Shown piece after piece: positions 14,752 through 23,409 of a DNA stretch of 41,914 nucleotides. The notes below the pieces were generated by a model. That model did not search any database. It was not told the DNA's origin and was given only the letters and a program-made list of their open reading frames with translations. Both the position numbers and the translations under genes were made by a program. Each line of letters starts with the position of its first letter. The first letter of the stretch is position 1. Location: positions 1 to 41,914 of the forward strand of contig JAKAFN010000002.1 of NCBI GenBank assembly GCA_021825945.1, in the 5' to 3' direction. This stretch comes from Pseudomonadota bacterium (GTDB lineage Bacteria; Pseudomonadota; Gammaproteobacteria; Burkholderiales; Burkholderiaceae_F).

Positions 14752-16497
14752 TTACATCCGTTCCGGGGCATGTACCCCGATCAGCCGCAATCCGTTGCGG
14801 AGAACCTGCCGTGTCGCCAGCAACAGCGCAAGCCGCGCCGTCCGCAACCCGGACTCCTCGACCAGGATGCGCTCGGCGTTATAGAAGGCATGCAGGTCGG
14901 CGGCAAGATCCTTGCAATAAAACGCGATGAGATGGGGGGCCAGCGTTGCACCGGCCTCGCGTACCACGTCCGGATATTCGGCGAGGCGCGCCATCAGGGC
15001 CAGTTCCTTCGGCGCCGACAGGCAGGCCAAGTCCGTCTCCCGGGCAGCGACCTCGTCGAGCACCGTGCCCGTCTGGTCCGCCGCCTGCGCCATCACGGAA
15101 CAGATGCGCGCGTGCGCGTACTGCACGTAGTAGACGGGGTTGTCTTCCGAATGCGAGAGTGCCAGGTCCACATCGAACGCAAATTCCGAATCGCATTTGC
15201 GCGACACGAGGAAGAATCGGGTCGCGTCGCGGCCGACCCAGTCGACGAGATCGCGCAGCGCGACATAGGTGCCCGCGCGCTTCGACATCTTGACCTCTTC
15301 CCCGCCGCGCAACACGCGCACCATCTTGTGCAGCAGGTACTCGGGGTACCCGAGCGGAATCGATAGTCCGCGCACACGCGAAAGAATCTGCAACCCGGCG
15401 CGGACTCGGGCAACCGTGCCGTGATGATCCGAGCCCTGGATATTGATCGCCCGGGTGTGGCCACGCTCGAACTTGACGAGATGGTAGGCGACGTCGGGCA
15501 CGAAATAGGTATAGGTGCCGTCGGACTTGCGCACGACCCGGTCCTTGTCGTCGCGCAGATCGGCGCGGGTGCCGCCCTCGGTTCCCTCCAGCGCCTGCGT
15601 CGTGCGCAACCACAGCGCGCCGTCCGCCTCGAAGCTCAGACCCGACTCGATGAATCCGCGAACCGCGGCTTCGACCCGTCCGTCTTCATAGAGCGAGGAT
15701 TCGAGATAGAAATTATCGAAATGTACGCCAATGGCGTCGAGATCCAGATCCTGCTGATTGCGCAGATAGGCCACCGCAAACCGCCGCACCGCGTCGCGAT
15801 CGTCGGGATCGCCGCTCGCTCTCACCTCGGCTCCGTCACGGGGGCGAACCGTCGCTTTGGCGAGAAAATCGCGGGCGATCTCGACGATGTACTCCCCTTG
15901 GTAGCCGATCGCGGCCGCATCGATCTCGCGCCCCTGCAGCGCCCATGCGCGCGCCTGCACCGATGCGGCGAGTTGTTCGATCTGCACGCCGGCATCGTTG
16001 TAGTAGAACTCGCGGGTCACCGCCCAGCCGCATGCAACCAGCACGTTGGCCAAGGCATCGCCGAGGGCCGCTTGCCGTGCGTGTCCGAGGTGCAAGGGGC
16101 CGGTGGGATTGGCCGAAACGAATTCCAACAGCACAGACTTCCCGGCCCCGTCGGCACACTCGCCGAAGGCGGCGCCCTGACGCAGGACCTCCCCGACCAC
16201 ATGCCGCTTGCTGGCATCGGTCAGGCGCAGGTTGATGAACCCGGGGCCGGCCACCTCGACCGCGGCCAGCCATTGCGCGGCGCCGGCATCGGCGCGCAAG
16301 CGGGCGGCGATCTCCTCCGCGATCGCGCGGGGAGCGCGGCCGAGCGGTTTCGCCAGTTGGAGGGCGACGGTGCAGGACAAATCGCCGTGGGCGGGGACGT
16401 TCGGGCGCTGCAGTTCGATCGCCGGGACGTGGTCAGACAGGGTCGCAAGCGCATCGCGAATCCGGTTCGCGATTGCCTGCCGCTGTTCAGCGAGCAT
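14752..16497 (-). CDS. argS: arginyl-tRNA synthetase
   Basis: A 581-residue class I aminoacyl-tRNA synthetase. N-terminal additional domain with [17 protein letters not shown] (about 34-50), then the HIGH-type motif PLHLGHARQ (HLGH 136-139), the KMSK-type loop KMSKR (403-407) and a C-terminal anticodon-binding helix bundle. Start ATG 16497 ([17 protein letters not shown]) is chosen because it matches the normal family start; the 26 codons upstream look untranslated. Followed closely by the SPOR gene. Confidence 0.97.
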   Translation of the reverse strand: MLAEQRQAIANRIRDALATLSDHVPAIELQRPNVPAHGDLSCTVALQLAKPLGRAPRAIAEEIAARLRADAGAAQWLAAVEVAGPGFINLRLTDASKRHVVGEVLRQGAAFGECADGAGKSVLLEFVSANPTGPLHLGHARQAALGDALANVLVACGWAVTREFYYNDAGVQIEQLAASVQARAWALQGREIDAAAIGYQGEYIVEIARDFLAKATVRPRDGAEVRASGDPDDRDAVRRFAVAYLRNQQDLDLDAIGVHFDNFYLESSLYEDGRVEAAVRGFIESGLSFEADGALWLRTTQALEGTEGGTRADLRDDKDRVVRKSDGTYTYFVPDVAYHLVKFERGHTRAINIQGSDHHGTVARVRAGLQILSRVRGLSIPLGYPEYLLHKMVRVLRGGEEVKMSKRAGTYVALRDLVDWVGRDATRFFLVSRKCDSEFAFDVDLALSHSEDNPVYYVQYAHARICSVMAQAADQTGTVLDEVAARETDLACLSAPKELALMARLAEYPDVVREAGATLAPHLIAFYCKDLAADLHAFYNAERILVEESGLRTARLALLLATRQVLRNGLRLIGVHAPERM

Positions 16498-16615
16498 GGA
16501 ACGAGGCCAAGAAATACCGGAAACGGCCGAGTTTACCGGAGCGGCGCGGGGCCGCGGACCGTCCGTCTCCGGCAAGCACCCTCTCCCCCACTCCGCTCCC
16601 CGGCGCAGGCGCCGT

Positions 16616-17422
16616 CTAGCGCGAACCGGTCGCCCGAGGCTGCTCGATCAGCGCATATGCGGAGTGGTTGTGGATCGACTCGAAATTCTCCGACTCGACC
16701 CGAAACGCGATGACCCGTGGATCCCGGCGCAACGCCAACGCGACATCGCGCACCGTGTCCTCGACGAATTTCGGGTTGTCGTATGCCCGTTCCGTAACGT
16801 ACTTCTCGTCCGGGCGCTTGAGCACCCCCCACAACTCGCAGGATGCCGCGTCTTCGGCGATCCGAATCTGCTCTTCGAGCGCCACCGACTCCACGGTCTC
16901 GATGTCGATGATGATGTGCGAACGCTGGTTGTGCGCGCCGTAATCAGAAATGCGCTTGCTGCACGGACACAGGCTGGTCACCGGCACGCAGACCTTCTGG
17001 CGCACACGCGGCACCCCGCGCTCCATCGACGCGGTCAGCGTCACGTCATAATCCATGAGGCTTCGAACGCCCGATACCGGCGCAGACTTATCGACGAAAT
17101 ACGGAAACCGAATTTCGATCCACCCCACGTCCGCCTCGAGGTGCCGTAACATTTCCTGCAGCAAGGCGCGCAGCGACGCCATCGACATCGGCTCGCGGTG
17201 GTTCTGCAACACCTCGAGGAAGCGCGACATGTGCGTGCCCTTGCGTTCGCCGGGAAGCGCAACGAACATATCGAAGGTGGCGACCGTGGCAACCGGCCCA
17301 TCGTGCCCCGCAACCGTCACCGGATGGCGCAGTGCCTTCACGCCGACCCGATTGATCGCGATATTGCGGGGATCGATGGACGACTGCACATCCGGCAGCA
17401 AAACCAACTCGCGTGCGTTCAT
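16616..17422 (-). CDS. folE2: GTP cyclohydrolase FolE2 (type IB)
   Basis: A 268-residue enzyme that converts GTP to 7,8-dihydroneopterin triphosphate, the first step of folate and pterin synthesis. The type IB signature is intact: [19 protein letters not shown] with the metal Cys at about 152, plus SREL-like C-terminal strands. Unlike FolE, FolE2 is not strictly zinc-dependent. Start ATG 17422 ([13 protein letters not shown]). It is divergent from a CarH/LitR-like regulator. No other folate gene adjoins it, which fits a special-purpose pterin supply. A tight GC hairpin (16601-16614) lies just past its stop, without a T-run. Confidence 0.95.
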   Translation of the reverse strand: MNARELVLLPDVQSSIDPRNIAINRVGVKALRHPVTVAGHDGPVATVATFDMFVALPGERKGTHMSRFLEVLQNHREPMSMASLRALLQEMLRHLEADVGWIEIRFPYFVDKSAPVSGVRSLMDYDVTLTASMERGVPRVRQKVCVPVTSLCPCSKRISDYGAHNQRSHIIIDIETVESVALEEQIRIAEDAASCELWGVLKRPDEKYVTERAYDNPKFVEDTVRDVALALRRDPRVIAFRVESENFESIHNHSAYALIEQPRATGSR

Positions 17423-17504
17423 AGCATTGTTCCTGTCATAGAAGTTTTCCTGCTGCACGCCCGAAGCCTGCGGAGTTGCGCAACCGGACGGATACGGCGG
17501 GACG

Positions 17505-17530
17505 GTACTCCCGGAAATATACCCGAGTAC
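17505..17530. promoter_or_regulatory. inverted repeat upstream of folE2
   Basis: GTACTC (17505-17510) and GAGTAC (17525-17530) form a perfect dyad with a 14-base spacer, 83-108 bases before the folE2 start. On the minus strand the spacer holds TATATT (17516-17521), a possible -10 for folE2, so a bound protein could block it. The TACTC/GAGTA half-sites recur in the dyad before the divergent regulator gene (17735-17751). The rest of the 372-base gap 17423-17794 holds a tandem AATCGGG pair (about 17534-17547) and no gene I can support. Confidence 0.5.
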
Positions 17531-17734
17531 GGTAATCGGGAATCGGGCCGGCGGAAACGAGCCGGCATCCCAAGCCGCAGGACCTCCGGCAGTTTGCAGA
17601 ACTTCCTCCAAGGCGGCAATAAGTGACTCCCGCAAGTTCTCCCCGACCTGCCTTTGTCCAGGAAATCCATAGCAAAGACGACAGGAATGCCCCATTTTCC
17701 CAAATATCGGGTTCCGCCATCCGCCCTGGATATG

Positions 17735-17751
17735 GGAGTAGGATTTACTCC
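17735..17751. promoter_or_regulatory. inverted repeat upstream of the CarH/LitR-like gene
   Basis: GGAGTA (17735-17740) and TACTCC (17746-17751) form a perfect six-base dyad with a five-base spacer, ending 43 bases before the regulator's ATG. The half-sites GAGTA/TACTC are the same as in the dyad at 17505-17530 near folE2. Likely an operator for the regulator encoded next to it. No convincing -35/-10 pair could be assigned. Confidence 0.5.
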
Positions 17752-17794
17752 TCTACGCCGCACCGGCCAGCAACGCATCCCACTGTATTTGTCC

Positions 17795-18751
17795 ATGACA
17801 AAAATCACCGCGGAGGACTTCGTCGACATCGGCGGCATCACCATCGCCGCCGTCGAGCGGGATACCGGCCTGACCAAGGATACCTTGCGCGTATGGGAAC
17901 GCCGGTACGGCTTCCCGACGCCCTTGCGCGACCGTTCGGGGCAGCGGGTGTACTCCCGACGGGACATGGAAAAGCTCCGGCTCATCAAGCGGCTGCTCGA
18001 CCACGGATACCGCCCGGGCAAAATCCTCCAACTCGAGCCGGCCGACCTGCTGCGACTCGCCGATGCGCTCCACCCTCCGCTCCAGCGCCGCGACGGGACG
18101 CACCCTCGCCCGGACATCGAACCCTTGCTCGACCTTCTGCGCAAGCATCGGGTGGAGGAGTTGCGCCGGCAACTCAGTCAATCTCTCCTGCGGCTCGGAC
18201 TCGCGCAGTTCCTGTCCGGCGTGATCGCCCCCCTCAATGCCGCGGTGAACGACGCCTGGACCCGCGGCACGCTCGAACTCTTCGAAGAACACATCTACGC
18301 CGAAGCGATTCAATCAATCCTGCGCGGCGCGATCGCCGGAATCCCGCGCCCGGGCAGCGATCCGCCGGTCGTCCTCCTCACCACCTTGCCGCGGGAAACG
18401 CACGCCGTCGGCCTATTGATGGCGGAGGCCTTCTTCGCCCTCGAAAGCTGCCGCTGCATCTCGCTGGGCGTGCAGACACCCCTGCCCGACATCGCCCGCG
18501 CCGCGGAAGCGTTGCGGGCGCAGATCGTGTTCGTCTTTTTCGGCGATTCGGCCAATGCCAATCTGGTCTCCAGCAGCATCGCAGAACTCCGCGCAGCCCT
18601 CCCCATGCAATACGAGATCTGGGCGAGCGGCAGCACGCCGGTCCTGGAACGCCGCCTGCCGGAACACGTGACCTATCTTCGAAGCCTGAGCGAAACCGGC
18701 GGCGCACTGCTACGCCGGCGCCGGGCGCGCACCGTCCGGGCGGAACCATGA
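17795..18751 (+). CDS. MerR-type B12-dependent regulator, CarH/LitR-like
   Basis: A 318-residue regulator. An N-terminal MerR DNA-binding domain (about 12-80) has ITIAAVERDTGLTKDTLRVW and RYGFPTPLRD, followed by a four-helix bundle and a Rossmann-type cobalamin-binding domain (about 190-310). Key residues for a B12 photoreceptor are present: W155-x9-E165-H166, the capping motif of CarH, and ExHxxG as E201-T-H203-A-V-G206, whose His would bind cobalt. In CarH, adenosylcobalamin holds a DNA-bound tetramer in the dark that light breaks. Start ATG 17795 is chosen because the MerR domain begins there; a longer frame exists upstream but lacks homology signal. Divergent from folE2. Confidence 0.88.
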   Translation: MTKITAEDFVDIGGITIAAVERDTGLTKDTLRVWERRYGFPTPLRDRSGQRVYSRRDMEKLRLIKRLLDHGYRPGKILQLEPADLLRLADALHPPLQRRDGTHPRPDIEPLLDLLRKHRVEELRRQLSQSLLRLGLAQFLSGVIAPLNAAVNDAWTRGTLELFEEHIYAEAIQSILRGAIAGIPRPGSDPPVVLLTTLPRETHAVGLLMAEAFFALESCRCISLGVQTPLPDIARAAEALRAQIVFVFFGDSANANLVSSSIAELRAALPMQYEIWASGSTPVLERRLPEHVTYLRSLSETGGALLRRRRARTVRAEP

Positions 18752-18830
18752 TCGATCACCGCGATCCGGGGTTCGAGGCGCCTGCCCGACCCGGATTCGA
18801 TCCGTCGGCAGGATATGCCACACTAACGAG

Positions 18831-19583
18831 ATGCATCGATCCATTCCTGCCTGCCTCGCCGCCTTCGCCCTGATCGCCGGCCTGCCCGGCGCAACGATTG
18901 CTTCGCCCCCCCCGCCCGTCGCCGGTCCGGGCGCGCTGCCGGCGTCCGCCCGGCTCGAGTATGCGACGACGGCAACCATGCAGTGGATGGGGCTGCCGCT
19001 GACGCTGCGCGGCCGGACCGTCATGACCTGGAAATTCGACGGCACGCATTACGACGCGCAACTGCGCATCGACCGGGTCGGATTCACCCAACACTCGCAA
19101 GGCGGCCTGCAGGCCGACGGCACCTTGGCCCCGGAACGGTATGCCGAGAAACGGCCCTTTCACCACCCCGACGCCGTCATGCTGGACTGGGCCCGCGGTC
19201 AGGTGCGTTTCGGCAACGCGGCGCCGCACCCGACGCCGCAACCCGGCGCGCAGGACCGCCTCAGCGTCCAGTTCGAGTTCGCTCGTCGGATGGAACGCAA
19301 CGCCCACGCATTTCGCCCCGGCGACCAGGATCCGATCCGGCTCATCGGCACCCGCGATATCGACGATTGGAAATTCACCGTGGGCCCCGCCGAGACCGTC
19401 GACACCGGGCTCGGCCCGATGCCGACGGTCCACTTGTCCGCCCGGCGACCGGCGGGCCGGGTAGAGGAAACGATGGATATCTGGCTCGGCGCGAAGACCC
19501 GCTGGCTACCGGTGCGAATCCGGATCGTGGACCGGAACGGATCGGTGATCGATTCTCTGCTGCAGACCGCAAGCATTCGCTGA
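18831..19583 (+). CDS. DUF3108-type periplasmic protein
   Basis: A 250-residue protein with a signal peptide (MHRSIPACLAAFALIAGLPGA, cleavage near residue 24). The mature part has the DUF3108 pattern: ARLEYATTATMQWMGLPLTL, WKFDGTHYDAQLRIDRVG, GLQADGTLAPERYAEKR and the C-terminal DIWLGAKTRWLPVRIRI. The domain is a beta-rich fold of unknown function found in many proteobacteria. It begins 79 bases after the regulator gene and could share its transcript. It converges on the homospermidine synthase gene with 82 bases between. Confidence 0.8.
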   Translation: MHRSIPACLAAFALIAGLPGATIASPPPPVAGPGALPASARLEYATTATMQWMGLPLTLRGRTVMTWKFDGTHYDAQLRIDRVGFTQHSQGGLQADGTLAPERYAEKRPFHHPDAVMLDWARGQVRFGNAAPHPTPQPGAQDRLSVQFEFARRMERNAHAFRPGDQDPIRLIGTRDIDDWKFTVGPAETVDTGLGPMPTVHLSARRPAGRVEETMDIWLGAKTRWLPVRIRIVDRNGSVIDSLLQTASIR

Positions 19584-19665
19584 ACGTCACGCGCAAAGGG
19601 GCTACGGCCCCGGACGCCCACGCTCGGGATCGCGCCCCCGGCCGAGGGTCTTGCCGCGCACCGGA

Positions 19666-21123
19666 TCAACGCACCAGGACATTCCCGAACTGCCATGGAT
19701 CGTCGCGGTCCAGTCGCTCCGGGAACAGGCGCTCGCGCCCCTGCAACGGCGTCCAATCGCCCCATACGCCCGCCATTTCGCCGAGGTATGGCCGTGCGAC
19801 CGCAAGCACACGTTCCGAATCCATCTCTTCCGGGTCGACCACGCCACGCGCCGGATTTTCGATCGCCCAGACCATGCCCGCCAGCACCCCCGCCGCCGTC
19901 TGCAGCGTCGTCGCGTTGTTGTAGGGCGCAAGCCGGCGCGCCTCGGCGATGTCGAGCCGGGATCCATACCAGTACACACCGTGACGATTGCCGCACAGCA
20001 ACACCCCCAGCTCGTCGACGCCCTGTACGATCTCGTCGCGCAATACGCGCCGCTCCGGCTGCAGATCGTATCCGCGTCCGCGGAACTCGTCGATGGACAG
20101 CATCGCATCGTTGCAGGGGCGATACGCGTAATGCACGGTCGGGCGATACACCGCGCGGCCGCCCTCTTCGACGGTGAGATATTCGGCGAGGGACACCGAC
20201 TCGCCGTGCGTGATCAGATACCCGTGATAGCTCCCGCCCCGCGGCGTCCAGCTGCGAACCCGGATGTCGACGCCCGGCTGCTCGAGATAGATCGCCGCCG
20301 CCCCGAGCGCATGGGTACGTGCACCGGTCGGCAGGCCGCGTTCGTGCGTTCCCCAGCCCAGTTCCGCCGGCTGACTTCCTTCCGCAACGAAGGCCTCCAC
20401 CGACCACGTATTGACGAACTCGCCGACGCGCTTCGGCTCGGCGCCCACTTGGAAATCGTGCTCCGCCACATGGATGGCCTTGATCCCCAGTCGCATCGCG
20501 AGGCGCGCCCACGCGTCGCGCGATGCCGGTTCGCAATCGCCCTCGCCTTCCCGGCGGGCGACATCCCGCAACGCTTGTTTGACAAAATGCGAAACCAGCC
20601 CCGGGTTGACCCCGTGGGTCAGCACCGCAGTGGGACGCGCCGACGCCGTCGACCGATTGAGCGCCCGCGCCTGCTCCCGCAACCAATAGTTGGTCCGCTC
20701 CGCCGGATCGCGGCGGGCATCGGTGTAATGGCCAGCCCACGGTTCGATGCAGGAATCCAGGTACAGCGCCCCGCACTCTGCGCACAATGCGATGAGCGAC
20801 ACCGATGAAACGTCCACGGCGAGATTCAGCAGGAAATCCCCCGACTGCAGCAACGGAGTCAATACATCGCGATAGTTGGCCTTCGTGACCGGCTCGGCGC
20901 GAAAATCGGTCACGCCGCAGGCTCGCGCGACGTCCCGCCCTCCGTCCTCCGCCGTGATGATCGTAATCCGGCGAGGGTCCACGGCGATATGTCGCCGGAT
21001 CAACGGTAACACCCCCTGCCCCACACTGCCGAAGCCGACCATCACCAACCGACCCGACAGCGATACGTCGTTTCTCTGGATCCCTTCCTCGATCAATCCA
21101 TATCCTTCGAAAAAAGGCGGCAT
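19666..21123 (-). CDS. hss: homospermidine synthase
   Basis: A 485-residue enzyme of the saccharopine dehydrogenase-like family that builds sym-homospermidine from putrescine using NAD. The dinucleotide-binding motif GFGSVGQG is at 30-37. The family blocks NLAVDVSSVSLIALCAECGALYLD (in pieces NLAVDVSS and GALYLDSCIEPW), THGVNPGLVSHFVKQAL, GWGTHERGLP and YRPCNDAMLS are all clear. Start ATG 21123 gives a length usual for the family. It is divergent from an SDR gene across a 368-base gap that contains a long dyad. Homospermidine is a common polyamine in some alpha- and betaproteobacteria. Confidence 0.93.
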   Translation of the reverse strand: MPPFFEGYGLIEEGIQRNDVSLSGRLVMVGFGSVGQGVLPLIRRHIAVDPRRITIITAEDGGRDVARACGVTDFRAEPVTKANYRDVLTPLLQSGDFLLNLAVDVSSVSLIALCAECGALYLDSCIEPWAGHYTDARRDPAERTNYWLREQARALNRSTASARPTAVLTHGVNPGLVSHFVKQALRDVARREGEGDCEPASRDAWARLAMRLGIKAIHVAEHDFQVGAEPKRVGEFVNTWSVEAFVAEGSQPAELGWGTHERGLPTGARTHALGAAAIYLEQPGVDIRVRSWTPRGGSYHGYLITHGESVSLAEYLTVEEGGRAVYRPTVHYAYRPCNDAMLSIDEFRGRGYDLQPERRVLRDEIVQGVDELGVLLCGNRHGVYWYGSRLDIAEARRLAPYNNATTLQTAAGVLAGMVWAIENPARGVVDPEEMDSERVLAVARPYLGEMAGVWGDWTPLQGRERLFPERLDRDDPWQFGNVLVR

Positions 21124-21315
21124 GTTTCGCGGTTCCGGCAAACCATGCGCCCCGGTGTTCTCATTTGAAATTTCGCCCTCGGAGCGGGAGAAGCCCGGCC
21201 CGGCACGGGGTGCCGGCTCCGCAACCGGGGCCGGGCAGATGCGCGCTCCCTCGGCCATTTTTGCCCCAAGCGCCGGGGAACGCTTCCTCGAGCGGACCAA
21301 GAGCGGAAATATAAC

Positions 21316-21348
21316 GCGGATCTCCCGGATTGCGACCGGGAGATCCGC
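21316..21348. promoter_or_regulatory. perfect 13-bp inverted repeat between hss and SDR gene
   Basis: GCGGATCTCCCGG (21316-21328) and CCGGGAGATCCGC (21336-21348) pair perfectly around a seven-base loop. No T-run follows on either strand, and it lies between divergent genes, so it is not a terminator of a known gene. On the minus strand TATATT just beyond it (about 21309-21314) could be the -10 for hss, placing the dyad over the -35 region. The rest of 21124-21491 is GC-rich and shows no gene I can support. Confidence 0.5.
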
Positions 21349-21491
21349 AACCCCCATTCCAGGGGATGCGCCGCCGGTGATTCGGCGGGGACGGCGCACG
21401 CCATTTCGCCCATAATCAGTCCTGTAATCCTCGCGCGCATGCTAGGCGCCCCCAATCTCGAGACACCTCGAACGCAGACACCGGAAGCACG

Positions 21492-22169
21492 ATGGCGAAC
21501 TGCCTGATTCTCGGTGCATCCCGCGGTATAGGCCGCGAGTTGGCACGCCAATACGCCGCCGCAGGCGAGCGCGTGATCGCGACGGTGCGCCGGACGGCCG
21601 ACGCGAGCGGACTGCGCGACGACGGTGTGGCCCGCGTCGTCGAGGTCGATCTCGCACAACCGTCCGCGATGGAAATCCTATGGGCCGCACTCGCGGATGA
21701 ACCGCTCGATGTCGCGATCATCGCGGCCGGCGTATCCGGGCCGGTCACGAGCGGCCTTTCCGCGCCCACGGCGGCCGAGTTCGATGCCGTCATGCACGCG
21801 AACGTCTACCCTGCGATGCAAGCCATCCCGCTCCTTGCCTACAAGCTCGCCGCCACGCACGGCAAGCTTGCGCTGCTGTCCAGTCGCATGGGGTCGATCG
21901 GCAGCATTGCGGAAGCCAACTGGTGGCTGTATCGCGCCAGCAAGGCCGCACTCAATGCGGTGCTCAAATGCGCGGCCGTCGAACTGGGGCCGCGCGGCGT
22001 GGTCTGCATGGCGCTCCACCCCGGATGGGTCCGCACCGACATGGGCGGCCCCAACGCCGATCTGAGCGTCGAAGAGAGCGCCGCAGCGCTGCGCCGGGTG
22101 ATCGCGGCCGCCAACCTCTCCCACAACGGTCGCTTCCTCAACTTCACCGGCGAACAGATCGAGTGGTGA
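21492..22169 (+). CDS. short-chain dehydrogenase/reductase (SDR)
   Basis: A 225-residue short SDR. Cofactor motif GASRGIG (8-14), a gap at the usual NAG (AAGVSGPV), Ser in LSSRMGSIG and Tyr-x3-Lys as YRASK. The C-terminus HPGWVRTDMGGPNADLSVEES is typical of C-factor/CsgA-like SDRs. The substrate is unknown. GGAAG lies five bases before ATG. Divergent from hss. Confidence 0.88.
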   Translation: MANCLILGASRGIGRELARQYAAAGERVIATVRRTADASGLRDDGVARVVEVDLAQPSAMEILWAALADEPLDVAIIAAGVSGPVTSGLSAPTAAEFDAVMHANVYPAMQAIPLLAYKLAATHGKLALLSSRMGSIGSIAEANWWLYRASKAALNAVLKCAAVELGPRGVVCMALHPGWVRTDMGGPNADLSVEESAAALRRVIAAANLSHNGRFLNFTGEQIEW

Positions 22170-22230
22170 ATCTTCCGCCGAACGCCGCAAGCAATCCGAC
22201 CGCCACTCCGAATCCCGACGGCGCGCCGCC

Positions 22231-22743
22231 ATGCCTCCTCCTTCGATCCTTGCCGGCCTGATCTTCGGCCTCTGCGGCCTGTTTGCTGCAGGCACCATTG
22301 AATTCCTGCTCCGCACGTTCGCGGAAGATGCCGGCATCAACCGCTGGATCTTCGCGGCCGTGCCCGGCCTGTTCGCGATGCTCTATGCCATCCTGGTCTA
22401 CCAGGATGCCAAAAAGCGGGTGCGCCGCATCACGGAATCGATATCGCGCGGCATCCTCATCGCACTGCTGAGTTGGCTTTCGGTATCGGCACTCATCACC
22501 TGGGCCTGGTGCGCAGATGGACAGGCCATGCGCTGCTTCAGCGAGACCCTGCTCGTGTCGGGCGTCGTCGGGGGAGGACCGATGCTCGTGGCCGCGATCT
22601 TCGCAGGGTGGATCTCGGGACTGCTGATCACCCAGGCGGACCGGGAATCGCCCGCTCGACGAATCCGCATCGATGACGGCGCGGACGTTCCGGCGACACC
22701 CGCCATCCAAGCGGAACCGCGCCGCCCTACACCCCCCAGGTGA
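22231..22743 (+). CDS. hypothetical inner-membrane protein, four predicted helices
   Basis: A 170-residue protein I do not recognise. It has membrane segments at about 5-26, 38-57, 73-93 and 110-132, a short basic loop (QDAKKRVRRITESISRG) and a charged, proline-rich tail. No enzyme motif is visible. It starts 61 bases after the SDR gene on the same strand, and its last 17 bases overlap the end of a convergent gene. The start codon has no clear ribosome-binding site. Confidence 0.65.
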   Translation: MPPPSILAGLIFGLCGLFAAGTIEFLLRTFAEDAGINRWIFAAVPGLFAMLYAILVYQDAKKRVRRITESISRGILIALLSWLSVSALITWAWCADGQAMRCFSETLLVSGVVGGGPMLVAAIFAGWISGLLITQADRESPARRIRIDDGADVPATPAIQAEPRRPTPPR

Positions 22744-23053
22744 CATCGACGCCGGATCGCTGGGCGGCGCGCAACATCGCAAGCAGCGGAAATGCGCGCT
22801 GCGCCACACCAACGGGCGGTTCAACCGGGCGGTCGCCATCCTCGGCAGCGGCGTCTGCCCACCGGGTGCCGACGAGATTCCGTTCCTGCTCGACCGCCCC
22901 CGTCAGGCGCTCGATCGCATCCGCGACCTGATCCGCCGGGATCACCCCGCGCTCGGCCATCGATCGGCCGATCAACGCGAGCAGCTGCTCCGCGGTATCG
23001 CCCATCATGACGATCTCGCCGGCCGCTCGGGAACGGAACACCACGATCGACAC
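22727..23053 (-). CDS. DUF1840-type small protein
   Basis: A 108-residue protein resembling DUF1840: SIVVFRSRAAGEIVMMGDTAEQLLALIGRS followed by RGVIPADQVADAIERLTGAVEQE (shown here in short blocks: VFRSRAAGEIVMMGD, RGVIPADQVADAIERL). The family is small, cytoplasmic and of unknown function, and is common in betaproteobacteria. I chose GTG 23053 because GGAGGG lies seven bases before it and the match starts there; a longer frame upstream lacks homology. The C-terminus overlaps the convergent membrane-protein gene by 17 bases. Confidence 0.78.
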   Translation of the reverse strand: MSIVVFRSRAAGEIVMMGDTAEQLLALIGRSMAERGVIPADQVADAIERLTGAVEQERNLVGTRWADAAAEDGDRPVEPPVGVAQRAFPLLAMLRAAQRSGVDVTWGV

Positions 23054-23270
23054 GTCATTGCCCTCCGGGAAACGGGGTCGTCCGGCTCGCCGGGAACCCA
23101 CCGAACATTCCGCTCGAAAGAACGGAATCGGCTGCCGGAACGCCCTGCCGCGCATGTTCCGGACCATTCCGAACCCCCTCCCGGCGAATCCGCTCCGTAA
23201 CGACGCCCGATTATGGTACGTTTCTCCGCCACCTGGAGCCACGGAAAACCGACGAAAAGGAGGGCGGACC

Positions 23271-23375
23271 ATGGGCAAAGGCGATACCCGCACACGGCGC
23301 GGCAAGATCTACAACGGCAGTTACGGCAGGACTCGTCCGCGGCGGCCGAAGAAAAAGGCGGTCAAGCGCGGCTGA
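23271..23375 (+). CDS. 30S ribosomal protein bTHX
   Basis: A 34-residue, highly basic peptide beginning MGKGDTRTRRGKIYNGSYG and ending in a Lys/Arg-rich tail (PKKKAVKRG). This matches bTHX, a small peptide first known from Thermus that sits in the head of the 30S subunit. A strong ribosome-binding site (AAAAGGAGGGC) precedes the ATG. The 217-base gap upstream, shared with the divergent DUF1840 gene, holds an ATTCCG/CGGAAT dyad (23107-23128) and a GGAAC/GTTCC pair (23137-23160). Confidence 0.9.
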   Translation: MGKGDTRTRRGKIYNGSYGRTRPRRPKKKAVKRG

Positions 23376-23409
23376 TCCCGCTGCCGCGCCGCCGGCCCCT
23401 TCTGCGCAC

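Noticed and set aside
17654..17794. A 47-codon upstream extension of the CarH/LitR-like regulator
   Set aside because: The extension is not MerR-like and would cover the GGAGTA/TACTCC dyad. The ATG at 17795 sits where the DNA-binding domain begins.
17423..17794. A riboswitch (B12 or tetrahydrofolate) in the folE2-regulator gap
   Set aside because: I could not find the conserved B12-box or the tetrahydrofolate aptamer core; the dyads look like protein sites.
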